DNA from: Coleophoma eucalyptorum
Taxonomy: Eukaryota > Ascomycota > Leotiomycetes > Helotiales > Dermateaceae
Assembly (NCBI GenBank): GCA_026120035.1
Contig: JALRME010000009.1
Coordinates: forward strand, 62,001-126,000
Length of the DNA stretch: 64,000 bases
Direction: 5' to 3'
A program made the translations under genes and the position numbers. Each line of letters begins with the position of its first letter. The first letter of the stretch is position 1. Shown here one piece after another: positions 1 through 14,011 of this stretch. The notes under the pieces are model-generated. The model worked only from the letters and a program-made list of their open reading frames with translations. It was not told the origin of the DNA and did no database searches.

Positions 1-1280
1 TTGTGCTTGCTCCTTGCCTCGGATGTCGTGCACTTTAAAAAAGATTTTCGAGGATAATTTGTAGCTTAAATATGGGGACTAAGGATAATCTGGCTCTGGA
101 TTCTACTACGTGTAGTAAAGATAATGATGACAAGTAAAGTTTTATGAAAACGCCAACCTTTGGGATTCTTTAGTTTGGGATATACATTCTTTCTTAGCAG
201 TCACGACATAAGATGCATTTCCCGTGTCATAGTCACACCATTTCTTTACACGTCAATATTATATTATATATCTCAGCTGGCAGAGTTTCATCTCATTTGA
301 CAAAATTCCCTAGGATTTCTCCACTGTGATTGGTTCGCCAGCAAGTTGGCTTGTTCTTCCCTTTTTTCCTCACGGATGAAAATGCGATTAGCGAGCGAGC
401 GAGCGAACCAAGCAGGCAACAATTAATTTGGCTCTACCTATATCTTGTTGATAGAATCAGATTCACCTCGGGGAGAATCATAATGACGCATGAAAACAAA
501 CACACTATCATGTTCCCAGCCCCTTCCGCCAAGTGATCTGATTATACTAAACGCCAACAACGTCCCATATCGCACTCGCACAATCCTCCACTCGTACTCG
601 CTCGCAGTCGGATCTTCTAGCCGCTAGCGCTGATCCTGATCCCTGAAGATCGCCATCGCCAAGTGCCTCGTCTTCCCCAGAATTATTGTATAACGCCTCC
701 TTTCGGGGAAATGCTGTGCTTTTTAATTTAACTATTCAATTGCATCTCGCCAAGTACCCGGATTTAGAGGCTCGGCAGTTCACTGCCTTTCGATATGCAC
801 AGCAAGGCTTGAGCACGGTTCATGCCGGCGTATCCTATTCGATGTCAAGAAGGCGAAGGCAAGCCTCAATACATTCTGGTGTTCTGTCTAAAGTTGGAAA
901 AAGCAAAAAATGTTAGTGATTCCCTCAAGTATAGACATGGATTTGGCTGCTGGTCATGCTATCAAGAATTGATCAGATAACTCTTGTACTTGTTTCACTC
1001 GGCCAAGCCCGCTTTCACAGCCTCGGACGTTCCTGATCAAATACCAAGAAAAGGCATAAACGAATAGCGAACGAACTTACTTCCGTGATCCTGCAAATGG
1101 GCTGGTGAGGTGCAGGGGTGGACTATGTCGTCTGAAGTTAAGTCTTAGGATCGACTGATAGATGCCATCATCTAACTATCGGATGAAGTATAAGAAGATG
1201 CCCTGCTTCTCGATGACGCTTCTTTCTGCACTCCAACTGTCTCTATCATTCTTTCTCGTTGTTCTTTCATTAAATCGAAG
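1..1280. other. Intergenic, no gene recognised
   Basis: Only short open frames (under about 90 codons) without recognisable motifs occur here. A short GCGA tetranucleotide run lies at 391-406. The right end is presumably the promoter of the FAD oxidase gene that starts at 1281. A coding segment could be hidden if it belongs to a gene whose body lies left of the window. Confidence 0.5.
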
Positions 1281-2951
1281 ATGCTTCTCAAATCTCAACT
1301 TCTTGCTATTGCAAGCTTGGCGACCAGCTCATCTGCTGCCCTCTCTTTCCGAACCAATGCAGCCGCAAACTCAACAAGCTCTCCTTCAGCGACATGCGAT
1401 TTTTTCAAGCAGAATTACTCTAATATGACAATTCTCCCGGATGATAGTGCATATAAATCAGAGAATGAGGGTAAGAAATCTAATATAAAAGAAAGGATTT
1501 TGTGCTGATATCTGTGGTAGTGTCTTGGAATGCAGGAGCATGGTTAGGACCAGCTTGTGTACTTGTACCCTCAAACGCAGACGAGATGTCTATTGCGGTA
1601 AAGAACCTCGCACAATTATCTACGCCGTTCGCAATTCGAGGAGGAGGACACATGCCAATCCCCGACGCGGCAAATATCAATTCAACCGGTATTCTTATCT
1701 CGAGTTCCAACCTCAAGACAATCGAACTTTCCGAGGATGCTTCGACTCTTTCGGTTGGACCCGCAAATAGGTGGGGAGATGCCTACATTTTCTTGGATAA
1801 TACTCAGACCGGCAAGATGGTTGTTGGTGGTCGATATGCCCCTGTTGGTATCCCCGGATATCTACTCGGTGGAGGCATGTCGTTCTTCAGTTACGAGTTC
1901 GGGTTTTCATCTACAAATGGAAATGTAAAGGCTTATGAAGTGAGTGAACCTGCCCTCTCCAAAAAGTTCTATACTTATATCTATGCAGTGCGTTCTTGCC
2001 GATGGATCAATTGTTTCTGCCACAGCTGATGGCGAGTACTCAGATCTGTACTGGGCTCTTCAGGGAGGTGGAAATTCATTTGCCATTGTGACAAAATTTG
2101 ATCTTCGAACCTTCGACTCGCCATCCATCATGTTAGCAAACCCATCATACGGATCCGGCAGCGAGATCAAGGACCAATGGTTACAATCAATCCTCAATTA
2201 TGTGACCACGACAGAAGAGACAACCGATGTCAAAGCCGCTATCATCCCAGTTGCACGCTTCGGAGAAGGCTTCACAGAGCCCAGATACGACGTAACGCTA
2301 TTTCATAATAGCATCAATGAAACCACGCCTGCATCTCTCTCAGATTTCCAAGGAGGCCTTCTGCCAGCTAGCAACTCTACTACGCTGAGTCCATTGACTA
2401 TGGCCGCATTTTCCAAGGCTGTTCGTCCTGCATTCGAACCTGGCGGAGAATCGAACGGACTCCAGCAGCGATTCCATGTCATGTCTACCCTTGCGACCAA
2501 GGAAGCAATGGAAATAGTCCACGATACATTTTTCGATGCGGTATTGGCTCAAGGATTCAACAACGTCACTGGTTTCTTCGCGGGACTGGCTTTCAACTCC
2601 ATCACCTCGCACTTTATTGCACAGTCGAACACCGGCATCGGATGCCCACAGGGTGTTGAAGAGATCCCGCTCTTCTGGGTCGAGGAATCCTACACCTGGG
2701 GAGACTCGGCCGATGACGCCTTGATTGAGAATTTCGTGCAGACGGTCAACGCCAATATCACCGCGCAGTTGGAGGCTATTGGTGCCACGCACCCTTACCT
2801 TTATCTCAATGATGCTGATGCAGATCAACCCGTCTTCCAAGGCTACCCGGCCGAGAACGTGGCCAGACTGAAGGATATCCGAAATAAGTACGATGCTAAC
2901 ATGGTTTACACAAACTTGATGCCGGGTGGATTTAAAGTTGCACATGTTTAA
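1281..2951 (+). CDS. Secreted FAD-linked oxidoreductase (BBE-like, VAO/PCMH family)
   Basis: Three exons, 1281-1470, 1536-1939 and 1989-2951, give 518 residues. The first ~20 residues (MLLKSQLLAIASLATSSSAA) are a good signal peptide, so the enzyme is probably secreted. An FAD_binding_4 fold follows: AWLGPACVLVPS (about 65-76), then IRGGGHMP with His102, the residue that carries covalent FAD in this family, then the glycine loop GIPGYLLGGGMSFFSYEFGF. The second exon joins CVLADGSIVSA and YWALQGGGNSFAIVTKFDL, both typical of fungal family members. The Cys that makes a second flavin link in bicovalent members is absent from the glycine loop. Such enzymes oxidise alcohols, sugars or secondary metabolites with O2; the substrate cannot be told from sequence. 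The gene converges on the sugar transporter, leaving a gap of about 250 nt. Confidence 0.88.
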
Positions 2952-3197
2952 TAAGGAAAATGGGGTATTTGATGCTATTTACTTTGAAGACGGATTTTGG
3001 CTATCTATATATGTCCTGTACATAAACTTCTCTCGCTTCACAAGGACGATTGCAAGTACTTAAATGCAGATGTTGTAGACTTCTCACCCCTACGTTCTAT
3101 CACTTGTTTCCAAACAACTAGATCTTACGTAGCAATGAGTCAAGAAAATCAGATAGACAACCACGCTAATCTAAATTTCAAGAAGCCATGCAATTTC

Positions 3198-5251
3198 TTA
3201 AGACTTTGTATTATCAGCGTCGCCGTGCTCAACCTGCTGAAGGTCACCACCAAAACCCTTAGCGCCACCTTTATTACTCAATCTCTTCACCAATCCATGT
3301 TCTGGATCAATAACACCCTGGTGATGTTTCGCTGCGTTGACAAGGTCTGGATTCTCAGCCTTCAGAATTGCAAAGTTTCTTTCTGCGTCCCAGTTCCATG
3401 GCGTGTCTGCTGCGAAGAGGAGATCCATTTCTTCTAATGTTCGTTGATTGGATTCGGGGTATAGAGCCCAGACCATGGGAATTGTGATCACGTTACTGAT
3501 TCCAAAGATGTAGAGTGTCTTTTCGCCAATAGCTGCGAACATTACTGGACAGAGTAGAGTCTATGAAACGGGTTAGGCTGCTGACTTTTATCTGAAAGAG
3601 ATACATATCGCTAAAATGTAAGAGATTTGTTGACTTACCAGCCATCCATTTCCAATGGACCAACCAACGACACCCCATGCATTTCCTTTAGCTCTTACGG
3701 CGAGAGGGAAGATCTCGGCCGGGTATAGCCATGGCACAGTTAACCACGTAGCTCCGAAAGTGGACGTGAAAATGAAGATCATCGACGCTGCTGCTGCACC
3801 ATAAGAAGCAGCTTTTCCAGTCTCATTGGCAGCTGTGGCGTCGAGGCCTAATCGGGAGAATCCTCCAGCGAGGAACATTGCAATTCCCTGGACCACGGAT
3901 CCCCAGTAAAGTGTGTTTCGACGTCCGATTTTGTCAAGTGTGAAGACGCAAATAAGTGTCGCAAACTATTAAAGTTTAGTTATTAAGCTGAGGGAGTATG
4001 GGCAGTGAGGAATTTACCATGTAGAAGATGTTGTTCAATCCACTGATCCACTGACTCTTGGTTGTGTCAAATCCAGCAATTCTGAAAATGGTAGGAGCGT
4101 CTGAATGAGGGGTTAGCCAGAGGAAGCCAGTGATCTAAATGAACTTACAAATGGTGACACCAGCAATACCAACCCATTCTTGGAGAATTTGCAACCAAAT
4201 GACCAATTGAACTCTACGGCCCATATGAAGCTTTCCAGAACCAATACCAAACAGCATGGCAAAGTACGAGTTACTTTTTGAGGTAGCCTTCTCAAGTTCA
4301 GCAACATTTTGGATGTCGAGGAACTCGGCCTCTGCTCTGATAGCATCGTCTCCCTCTGTACCTCTTAGCCTTCCGAGAATGAAGCGAGCTTCCTCGTCGC
4401 GTCCAGCTTTCACCACTATAGCAATAAAGTTAGCAGCTACCGGAGAGACATGTGGATTCGGATTGGCACATACAATAACGAGGAGACTCTGGGAACCACC
4501 ATGCTGCGGCAAAGAGAACAAGGAGGGGGATGATTTGGAAAGCGATGGGGAATCTCCAGCGAATTGCGGATGCTCCTCCATCGATGTATGAAAGCCCACT
4601 ATAAATTTAGGTCAGTAGGTCGTTCATAAATCAATTTGATAAAAGAAAAAGCTCACAATTCTAGCCAGTATGCTACAACAACACCGAAAATGTTCAAAGT
4701 GAACTCGATGGCGATGAATTGTCCTCGGCTAGTGTGTTCTGCGGTCTCTGTGGCCCAGACGGGCACAATCGCATTCAAGATACCAGTTCCAAATCCATTT
4801 ATAAGACGGGCTTCAAAACTCTGTTAGCTTCCTTTTTTAGATATTTCATTGATTAATAAAACTCACCAAATATCATCCAGACGTGATTCTGAGCAGAGCA
4901 TTGGAGTGAGGCGCCAATTACCCCCCATGCGGCACCTAGAGCTATCGTCTTGACTCTGCCGATCTTATCGCCAACCCAGCCACCAGCCAACGCACCGACC
5001 AGTGTGCCTAGGTAGTAAACGGACACAATTCCACCTTGAAGCAACGAGTCGGTGATGACTGGCGTCCCCGTGTCATCAACATAACCAAAGCCCATAAGAT
5101 CGATATAATCTTTGGCATTGTTGACACCCCCCATCATTCCTTGGTCGTATCCAAAGAAGAAGATGGACAAGGCTGCCAGACAGTTAATTGCGATGAGAAG
5201 CCTGCGCTTCTCAAAGCTGTGAGCAACATTCCATTGGTTAATCTGATGCAT
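3198..5251 (-). CDS. MFS sugar porter (12-TM)
   Basis: Seven exons on the minus strand (5251-4867, 4810-4657, 4598-4474, 4415-4149, 4100-4018, 3965-3639, 3560-3198) give 567 residues, normal for fungal sugar porters; all introns are 48-78 nt. Family signatures appear in order: FFFGYDQGMMGGV in TM1, GGWVGDKIGRVKT in loop 2-3, PESPR before the central loop, FTLDKIGRRNTLYWG in loop 8-9, WLYPAEIFPLAVRAKGNA, and a variant C-terminal PESNQRTLEEMD in place of PETKG-TLEE. It should import a hexose, disaccharide or related polyol by proton symport at the plasma membrane; the substrate is unknown. The start at 5251 is chosen because MHQINQWN leads directly into the conserved N-terminus; an in-frame upstream ATG at 5383 is possible but adds atypical sequence. 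Confidence 0.9.
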
Positions 5252-5968
5252 GATGATTGTAATGCTTATTCCCTGCCTTGTAGGCCTTGGTGAAAGAGAA
5301 GTCCCGTAATCCAAGGGCAAGGAAGCAAGACGGAAGAAGTACAAGCAAGACAAGTCGACGGCGAAAGAACCAAACTGAAGCAAGCCGGGGACGATGCGCC
5401 GTCATATACTAAGTCAGCGCACAGCAGCATTGTGACGATAGTGGCACGGAGAGCTGGCCGGCGACCATGACTCGGGGAGGATCACTGACACTGCGGATTG
5501 TCTGTTTACAGTCTTCCGAATACTTTGGGCGGTTGCCAAGCGGGGCCCCCCGACAGAAACTCCCGCTACTCCACAATCTCTCAAAATGGGGTGTTGGAGA
5601 TACTGGCGCGCCAATTACACGCTGCGGACGCTCGACGCCATCCCCACCATCGTCACCGGCCGGGTAACTTTCCTCGGGAGTTGCTTAGTCTCGGCCATTT
5701 CTTTTCCCTTCTGGCATCACATGGTTCCTCTTTCATACGCCGGCTGGAATGACATACGATCGATGCACGACGCTGCTCAGGTGTGGTGGGTGTTTCCGGG
5801 AATCACAATCAGATCTGTCACATTGCTGCATGCGTGCATCCGGGAAACTGCCCGACATCGCTGGGCAAGCTGACGGGCAGGCAGGTAGATTTCAGTAGCT
5901 CTCTGCGAATGACTTCATCTTGTAACATTGAGCCGTCGCTCCTGCCCCGCCCCCTCCCCTTTCTATGA
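5252..5968. other. Intergenic: promoter side of the sugar transporter, 3' side of the esterase
   Basis: No gene recognised. A GCGGGG hexamer at 5540-5545 and CCCCGCCCC near 5945-5953 match the loose SYGGRG consensus of the fungal carbon-catabolite repressor CreA/Cre1. That would suit a sugar transporter, but such short sites occur often by chance. Confidence 0.35.
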
Positions 5969-8213
<2,245 letters not shown>

Positions 8214-9049
8214 GGTGCCAAGATCCAATTGGAGACGAGCAGCCTTTCGTGGAAACTAGATGATGCATACTCCAAAACTTATAACCTAAACAATTGTGTT
8301 TCTAACCCCCATTGATCGGCTGCTTGATCCGGATGATACTTCCCGAAAGTCCCACTCATGGTAACCATAGCCGATCGTTTGATAAAGCTTTGTTTTCGGA
8401 TCTCCTACGAAGTTATCTGATGATGACTGATACCGTCGCTTGCGAAACTGGCTTCCTTTTTGTGCCTAGCAAGTAGGGATTTTCTTTATCCAGGCCTTGA
8501 ACAATGTTCTTGGCACAGATCTACCGAATCTAGTTAAGCGCAGAGCCTCACTTGAACTAGCCGTGTATTATAATTTGGTGATATATAACAATGGAACCCA
8601 GTTCTTATATTCCTGTCTAGTAATTCTTTTGAATCATTGCACCCCCAGTTTACCTTAAGAACAGAGACGGCTGACGAAAGTCCACCGAAGATCATTGTTT
8701 TACTGTTTTCGCGCCACCCGTTTGCACCTATATTCTAGCACCACTATCAAAAAGTATTTTAAACGACACAACCTTCGTCCAGAAAAATTTAGATGACTCG
8801 AATTTTAGAACTTGCTACTTTCTGATTATATTATCTCTCGACTTCTGCCTCCTTATCTTTATTTGAAGCCCAAAATGGCAACCAGAGCCCCACATCCAGA
8901 CGTGGCTCAGCGGCTGTGCCACGATACCTGCCCCGCGCGAAGGTCCAAAGTCAGCCTCAAGATGACATGTTTTGTCTCCGTTGCAATGACTCTCTCCCCC
9001 ATCCTTATCGCACTAATCGTGTATTAAAAGCGAGTGAGCGAGTTCCACA
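8214..9049. other. Divergent intergenic region between esterase and NLR genes
   Basis: It holds the upstream regions of two divergent genes. An AT-rich TATATAAC stretch lies near 8580-8590, some 370 nt upstream of the esterase start. No coding frame here resembles a known protein. Confidence 0.4.
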
Positions 9050-12000
9050 ATGAGTTTTGGGTTTGGTATAGGCGACTTCCTTGCCGTAATCGAGCTTGCC
9101 AACAAGGTCCGGAAGGAATTTGTCGATGCGCCGAGTCAATTTAAGGCTATTTCCGATGAGTGCGCTGTCCTACCCTGTAGTGTTTTGAGCAATGCTGACG
9201 ACTTTAACCGAATAGGGTCAGAAGTTTTTCTATCGTCCTTCAAGACGTTGAAATCGACCTCTTGGAACGTGACGCCCATAACGAGCTTGACAGCGAACAA
9301 AAGCTAGAGCTGAAAGAGATTGCTAACGGTTGCCGGAATGTTCTTGATGAGCTAGAACATACCCTAGGCCAGTATGTCGAACTGAAGTCAGGCGATACCA
9401 GCGTAAGTAAAAAGGTGAAAAGAGTATGGAAGAAACTTAAGTGGGAGCCGGAAGATATTAAGGATTTTCGGAGTCGCATTAGCACGAATATTGGTTTACT
9501 GAATGCATTTACCGGTCGACTAACTCGGGACAACGTGGTTACCTTAGTAAGGCACCAAGAAGATAAAGGACGTCAGAGTGTTCTCGACTGGATCACCCCA
9601 ATCGACTATGCTTCTCAGCAAAATGACTTCATCGGCAGGCGACAAGCAGGAACCGGGCAATGGCTGATAGACTCGCCAGAATTCCAGACATGGCTAGATC
9701 ATGAAAGGCAGACATTTTTCTGTCCTGGCATTCCTGGGGCAGGGAAAACAATGCTTACTTCGATTGTAGTCGAAAACTTGCTTATGCGATTTCACGATGA
9801 TCCAAGTGTTGGTATTGCATACATTTACTGCAACTTCCGGCGGCAAGACGAACAGCAAACCGAAGACTTAATTGCGAGTCTGTTAAAGCAGCTAACTCAA
9901 GGCCTGTCGTCTCTGCCAGAGTGCGTAAAATCTCTCTACGATAACCATACAGCCAGGCGGACGCGACCATCATTCTCTGACATCTCAAGAACTCTTCAGT
10001 CTGTAGCTGCTATGTTCTCAAGAATCTTTATCATCGTCGATGCCCTTGATGAATGCCAAGTATCTGGTGGCTGCCGAGCAGAATTCCTATCAGAAATAGA
10101 GAGCCTCCAGGCCAATTGTGGAGTAAATCTATTTGCAACTTCGAGGCATATTCCGGAGATTACAGAGAAGTTCAAAGAAGGCATAGAACTGGAGATCCGT
10201 GCTAGTGAAGAAGACGTGCGAACATATCTAGACGGGCACATGTTTCAACTACCGGGATTTGTTATTCGTAACTCTGAACTACAAGAGGAAATAAAGAGTG
10301 AGATTGTCAAGTCGGTTGACGGAATGTAGGTTGTTTCTTACTTACTTTATACTGATATATAATAGTAATATATATGTAGGTTTCTACTCGCACAGCTTCA
10401 TCTAGATTCGCTTATCGGAAAGAGGGCACCGAGAGCTATCCGTACAGCTCTAAAAATGCTACCTACTGGATCTAACGCATACGACAGTGCGTACAAGGAC
10501 GCAATGGAACGAATTGAAGGGCAAGTCGAGGACCAGGAAACACTAGCTAAGCAGGTCCTGTCATGGATCAATTGCGCAGTGAGGCCGCTGACTATAGGAG
10601 AACTTCAGCACGCTCTTGGTGTCGAGCCTGGCGATACTGAACTTGATGAGGATAACTTTGTAGAAATCGAAGACATGGTCTCTGTATGTGCTGGACTAGT
10701 CACAGTTGATGAGGAGAGTGGAATTATCCGTCTAGTACACTACACGACTCAAGAATACTTCGACCGAACACAGAATCAATGGTTTCCAAATGCAGAGATC
10801 GATATCACAAAAGCTTCTGTTACATACCTTTCATTCGATGTCTTTGCGAGCGGCCTTTGTGAAATACACAACGAGTTTGAGGAGCGGCTACAAGTATATC
10901 GACTCTACGACTATGCTGCTCGCAACTGGGGCCATCATGCTCGTAAAGCTTCAACTCCCTGTTCTGAAGTACTTGACTTTTTAGAGTGCGAAGCAAAGGT
11001 GGGAGCTTCGAGCCAGGCATTGATGGCCATTAAGAAGTACGAAGGTCAAGAAATTCATAGCCAGCATGTCCCAAGACAGATGATGGGACTGCACTTGGTG
11101 GCGTTCTTTGGAGCCCAATGCTTCATAGACGCCTTAGTGAATAAAGACTACCTGGATTTTAAGGATAGTTTCGGTCGGACACCGCTATCATATGCTGCCG
11201 AGCAGGGGCACGAGGCCGCGGTTCAGCAACTGCTTGCTACAGGCCACGCCGATGCTGACTCTAATGATATCGATCGTATGACGCCGCTATCATGGGCAGC
11301 TTGGGCAGGGCACGGTGCCGTGGTCCAGCAGCTACTCGCTACAGGCCAAGTCGATGCCGATAGGAAAAAAGACGCAGAGGAACGGACACCGCTGTCATGG
11401 GCATCTGAGAAAGGGTACGATATCGTGGTTCAGCAACTGCTCGCTACAGGCCAAGTAGATGCCGATTCGAAGGATTCCGAGGCTCGGACACCGCTGTCTT
11501 GGGCAGCTTGGGCAGGGCACTATACCGTGGTCCAGCAACTGCTCGCTACGGGCCAAGTCGACATCAACTCGAAGGACTCAGTGCATGGTTGGACACCGCT
11601 ATCAATGGCGGCTATAGCAGGGCACGAGGTCGTGGTCCAGCAACTGCTCACTACAGGCCAAGTCGATATTGACACGAAGGACCTAGACGGCCGGACACCG
11701 TTGTCATTGGCAGCTGAGGAAGGTAATGTCGCCGTGGTCCAACAGCTGCTCTCTACAGACCAAGTCGACACTGACTCGAAGGACTTAGAAGGCTGGACGC
11801 CGCTATCATGGGCAGCTTGGGCAGGGCAAGCTGCTGTAGTCCAGCAGCTGCTTACCACAGGCCACGTTGATGCAGACTTGGAGAACTCAGAGGGTCGGAC
11901 GCCGCTGTCATTAGCAGCTTTTAACGGGCGCGAGGCCGTGGTCCAACAGCTGCTTGGTATCAGCTCAGTCGACGCCGATTCAAAGGACTCAGGGGGTCGC

Positions 12001-13233
12001 ACACCACTGCTCTGGGCAGCTTGGGGAGGGCATGATGCCGTTGTCCAGCAACTGCTTGCTACAGGCGAAGTTGACGCTGACTTGAAGGACTCAGTGCATG
12101 GTAGGACACCGCTATCAATGGCGGCTATGTCAGGGCATGTGGTCGTGGTCCATCAGCTGCTTGCTACAGGCCAAGTTGACGCTAATTCGAAGGACTCGTC
12201 CGGTCAAACACCGCTGTCATTGGCAGCTAGGGAAGGTAATCTCGCCGTGGTGCAACAGCTGCTAGCTACAGGTCAAGTCGATGCTGATTCAAAGGACTCA
12301 GAGGGTCGAACGCCACTATCATGGGCAGCTGAGGAAGGGCATGATACCGTGATTCAACAACTGCTCGCTACAGGTCAAGTTGACGCTGACTCAAAAGATT
12401 TAGACAGGAAGACGCCACTGTCATGGGCAGCTTGGGCAGGGCACAATGCCGTGATCCAGCAGCTGCTTGCCACAGGCAAAGTCAACGTTGACTTGGAGGA
12501 TTTAGAGAGTAGGACACCATTATCCTGGGCAGCTGAGGAAGGGCATGATGCCGTGGTTCAGCAACTGCTCGCTACAGGCCAAGTTAACGCGAATTCGAAG
12601 GACTTGTACGGCCGGACACCGCTGTTATGGGCAGCTTGGGATGGTCATGATGCCGTGGTTCAGCAGCTGCTTGCTACAGGCAAAGTTAACGCTGACTTGA
12701 AGGAATCATTGCATGGTTGGACACCGCTAGCAAGGGCGGCTATGTCAGGGCACGATATCGTGGTCCATCAGCTGCTTGCTACAGGCCAAGTTGACGCTGA
12801 TTCGAAGGACTTAGAAGGTCGTACGCCACTATCATTGGCAGCTGAGAAAGGGCATGATGTCGTGATCCAGCAGCTACTTGCCACAGGCCAAGTCGACGCC
12901 GACTCTAAGGATATAATGGGTCGGACGCCGCTCTCATTCGCTGCAGCAAGTAGTTGGAACTGGCTCAAAGGGCCGCACTTTAAAACTGTCCTGAAACTAT
13001 TATTATACAATAATCACGTTGATATAAATAATAAAGACACCAACGGCCGAACGCCACTTTCATGGGCAGCAGGGGAAGGACAATACCCAGCCGTAAAGGT
13101 GTTGCTGGAGAAAGCTGATATTGACCCAGATACCACGGATGGTGTAGGCCAAACACCATTGCAGTGGGCCATAAAAAATGAACACGACGAGGTGGTGGAT
13201 TTGTTGCAGTCCAATAATGACTTAACTGTATAG
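9050..13233 (+). CDS. NLR-like STAND protein: N-terminal domain, NACHT, ankyrin repeats
   Basis: Exons 9050-9159, 9216-10325 and 10380-13233 give 1,357 residues. Residues 1-~150 ([20 protein letters not shown]..., [17 protein letters not shown] after splicing) match the helical N-terminal domain common in fungal STAND receptors. A NACHT ATPase follows, with Walker [10 protein letters not shown] (about 207-215), Walker [13 protein letters not shown] (about 306-317) and [10 protein letters not shown] winged-helix region includes [13 protein letters not shown] across intron 2 and VHYTTQEYF. Residues ~669-1350 are 20 ankyrin repeats. Fungal NLRs sense non-self and can trigger heterokaryon incompatibility or stress responses; a ligand cannot be read from sequence. 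Intron 1 uses a weak GTGCGC donor but restores the conserved ISDEVRS string, which supports it. Confidence 0.9.
11170..13215 (+). repeat. Array of 20 ankyrin repeats, highly homogeneous
   Basis: Units of about 34 residues (102 bp) start TPLSWAAxxGHxxVVQQLLA and continue [10 protein letters not shown]. Repeats 1-17 are far more alike than ankyrin repeats usually are within one protein. The last three (from about 12925) are diverged, and one of them has an insertion. Variation concentrates at a few positions (SWAAWAG, SLAAEEG, SMAAMSG), as in repeats under concerted evolution with selection on the binding face. Units ending in SVHG/SLHG (with one extra residue) recur before positions 11590, 12103 and 12718. 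Confidence 0.9.
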
Positions 13234-14011
13234 TCTACATTTCTGCTCAACTTCATACCAACATACTACGTATTACCCTTCTTAGAAAGAATTTCGAAGT
13301 GGTAAATGAACCATTCTAGAACACAGAAGGGCATTGCTTAACTGAACTTTTTGGAAAGATGGCATGAGGAAAGAAATATCATCTCTAGAAGTTCAAAGAC
13401 TGTCTATTTATAGCCTTCATGTACTGTGCTAATCGAACTCTTTGCTCTGCAAAGACAAAAGATAATTTCAATTTTTTGTAGAGAAAAGGCCCATTTTGCA
13501 AGCAACTTAACAGCTTGTATTGAGTAAATAACTGTGGATTATTTCACCTTGCTCGGATGGATCAAGGTAATACCTCTCATCGGCGGGTACTTGAAAACCT
13601 AGAGCTGTGGGGACAAGGCTCTGGGATAAAAAGGATGGCTTGGCATAACCTGGGATGAGCTCTAAGATCATACTGCACCCGTAGCGCTCTAATAAGTATC
13701 TCACTAGTACTGCCATAACTTTCAATGGGCAACTGATGCTTGTTTGGTAAGCGACGAAAGAAGGGGTAAATCGGTCTTCAAGAAAAGCAGACTGAGACTT
13801 GGAGATAAACTCATAAGATGGTCCATTTTCTAGTTCATTCTACTTCGTGATATCGGTCGTAATGTGAAATAACCGCAGTTGAAACAGTCTCAATTCCCGC
13901 TAATACCTCGCTTCATAAATGCTATAAAACAAGGAGAAGCAAATATGCAATGCGTTATTTAACATGACAGGTCGCTGTAAAAAAAAAACATGCTTTGGCT
14001 TTGGACAGGTC
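13234..14011. other. Intergenic between two converging genes
   Basis: AT-rich sequence with 3' ends of the NLR gene (+) and the wall-protein gene (-). A 72-codon minus-strand frame (13725-13507) has no recognised motif. An A-run of 11 lies at about 13979-13989. Confidence 0.4.

Noticed and set aside
686..916. 76-codon plus-strand frame near the left end
   Set aside because: No motif, no conserved-looking splice extension and a non-ATG start; not enough to call a gene.
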